Source: Fragilariopsis cylindrus CCMP1102 (lineage: Eukaryota; Bacillariophyta; Bacillariophyceae; Bacillariales; Bacillariaceae). From it: a stretch of 64,000 nt of DNA. How positions within the stretch are numbered: the stretch's first letter is position 1; each line of letters starts with the position of its first letter. This document shows, piece after piece, positions 62,693 through 64,000 of this stretch. A program made the translations under genes and the position numbers. Under the pieces are notes generated by a model. It made no database searches. It was given only the letters and a program-made list of their open reading frames with translations, and was not told the origin of the DNA. The DNA lies in assembly GCA_900095095.1 (NCBI GenBank), contig FMBT01000431.1:49153-113152 (forward strand), in the 5' to 3' direction.

Positions 62693-64000
62693 TATTAATT
62701 CATCTTGACGTAATGGTTCCGTTGAAAAAACATAGTAAGCACATATTGATATTTTGATAATAATGGAATAATTATATTTTCTTTTCTTGTTCTTGTTCTT
62801 GTTTCTTGTTCTTGTTGTTGTTGTATAGATATTAAAGAATACGAAATGGATGGATTGGATTACTTTCGTTGATCTTGATAATACAGGACGGTGATGTACA
62901 GTGTGTAGTAAATAAAGAGTTGTTGTGTCAAAAGATGTGATGAGTACGTGTATGTATTATCACCATGAGGCGGGAAAGTTCAAGTCCAACTTTTTGAACA
63001 CTTAAATTTGGTACGGCACGTTGTACCGGTATGCTGCTGTGTGTATCGAAGTATCTACTGTAGTATGGGCGAAAATGATCTTTCGTTCTTTTGATGTTCT
63101 CTTTTGTTTTTAGCTACAGTACTACGTAATTTTAAAAATGTATCCTGTCGATCCAATTCAAAAAAATTCAGTCGTGGTGCACTTTTTTAAAATTGATAGT
63201 AAATGCATAAATAAATAGGAGCATGTACGCAATAGTTGGTGGATAAGATTAGTGTATCATCAGCGTGCGCCGAAAAATCGCGCACAACACGTAAAAGAAC
63301 GAGGAAAATGCAAATTAACTACAGTACTTGTTCCGTGGTCCTAGTGCTCAGTGAGAAAAACAAGTTAAGCTATAAACTGGTTACCAGTAGCTTCATCTAT
63401 TATAAGTACTGTATATGGCATAGAGGTGTGGCTATTACTATTAGTTGGAGTCCATTCTACAAAGAAGAATGATTTATTCTTTTCTGAAAATACACGTTCA
63501 ACATACCCGTTGATAATGGGTCCTCTTTTAATAAACCAATGACAATATAAATTAACGCATTACTGACATAAGGAAGATATACACTTCTGTACTTAGTACT
63601 TTATCTATTACTCTACTATTCGATTCTTAATCTTCCTCTCTTATGCACCTCTTGTGGTGTTTTTTCCCTATTATTAGTACAGATATCTATATTTTGTCTG
63701 GTAAGTTTGTATCAAATAGAGTAATATCAATGGAGGTACAGTCACATCTCCCATGTTATGTCAATGAATGATCATATTTCTTAGTGCATTTTAATTTTTA
63801 ATAATTTTCCGTAAGGCGAGGTATCGCACGCGCGGATCGAAAATGTCAGGAACATTCTTACCTAGGATTGGACCCTGTCAGCTCCAAATACAGAGTTTGA
63901 CTCTAGTATGTTCTTTGCTAAACCACTGGATTGGTGCTTCATTTAGGAACGCAAAAGAATCCAGTGCAAGATCTTTTTGACTATTGCCTTTCCGGCAAAG
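62693..64000. other. Intergenic end of window
   Basis: Contains (TTCTTG)n near 62790-62820, three TACAGTAC/GTACTGTA sites (63115, 63320, 63406) and the dispersed repeat below. A 5' exon of the Cys-rich gene may lie here but was not found. Confidence 0.45.
63259..63319. repeat. Dispersed repeat copy 2
   Basis: ATCAGCGTGCGCCGAAAAAT, then CGCGC, and GGAAAATGCAAATTAAC. It is the partner of 46434-46483 and is followed immediately by TACAGTAC at 63320. Confidence 0.65.

Overview
The window looks like nuclear DNA of a diatom, probably a pennate one. The reasons are: spliceosomal GT-AG introns of about 130-235 nt; AT-rich, microsatellite-filled spacers; coding regions packed with poly-Asn, poly-Asp, poly-Gln, poly-Ser and poly-Thr runs; several proteins that begin with an ER signal peptide followed by a Phe at the cleavage point (QAF, SGF, AAF, QAF, HGF), the plastid-import signature of diatoms; and stramenopile-type protein families. 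There are no operons, and neighbouring genes appear functionally unrelated. No tRNA, rRNA or CRISPR array was seen. All calls come from reading the sequence; no database search was run.

Layout. 0-10 kb: an M16 metallopeptidase that appears to be routed to the thylakoid lumen, a plastid-type omega-like glutathione transferase (-), an Asp/Asn-rich hypothetical, a frame-broken gene (-) and a plastid-type carbonyl-reductase-like SDR. 11-24 kb: a secreted trypsin (-) with a C-terminal six-cysteine knot-like module, an acidic membrane protein, a small two-exon gene (-), an F-box-like/WD40 protein, a hypothetical carrying an FDEYDE...WYKR...RGLE...SWESG signature, and a convergent low-complexity gene. 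24-34 kb: a plastid-type, membrane-tailed peroxiredoxin, a second secreted S1 protease (-) with the same six-cysteine module, 3.4 kb of degenerate sequence, and a mitochondrial enoyl-CoA isomerase. 34-47 kb: a Tc1/mariner-type MITE, MUS81 endonuclease with ubiquitin-interacting motifs, a YlmH-like plastid protein lacking its S4 domain, a secreted repeat protein (-) and a type II membrane glycosyltransferase-like protein (-). 47-64 kb: a three-exon paralogue of the WY/RGLE protein, an FAD amine-oxidase-like protein (-), a four-TM protein (-), a UBA-like/ZnF-UBP protein (-), TAF11 (-) and a Cys-rich PLAC8-like membrane protein (-) with a broken frame.

Points that stand out: (i) two separate S1 proteases end in a shared C-x(6-8)-C-x5-CC-x3-C-x(4-6)-C module plus a Gly/Arg tail; (ii) two paralogues define an uncharacterised domain with a separate C-terminal SWE-x-G...GK signature; (iii) MUS81 carries three UIM-like motifs; (iv) at least 18 copies of the octamer TACAGTAC/GTACTGTA occur, all outside predicted CDSs; (v) several genes show single-base frame breaks, which suggests either residual assembly indels or recent pseudogenes.
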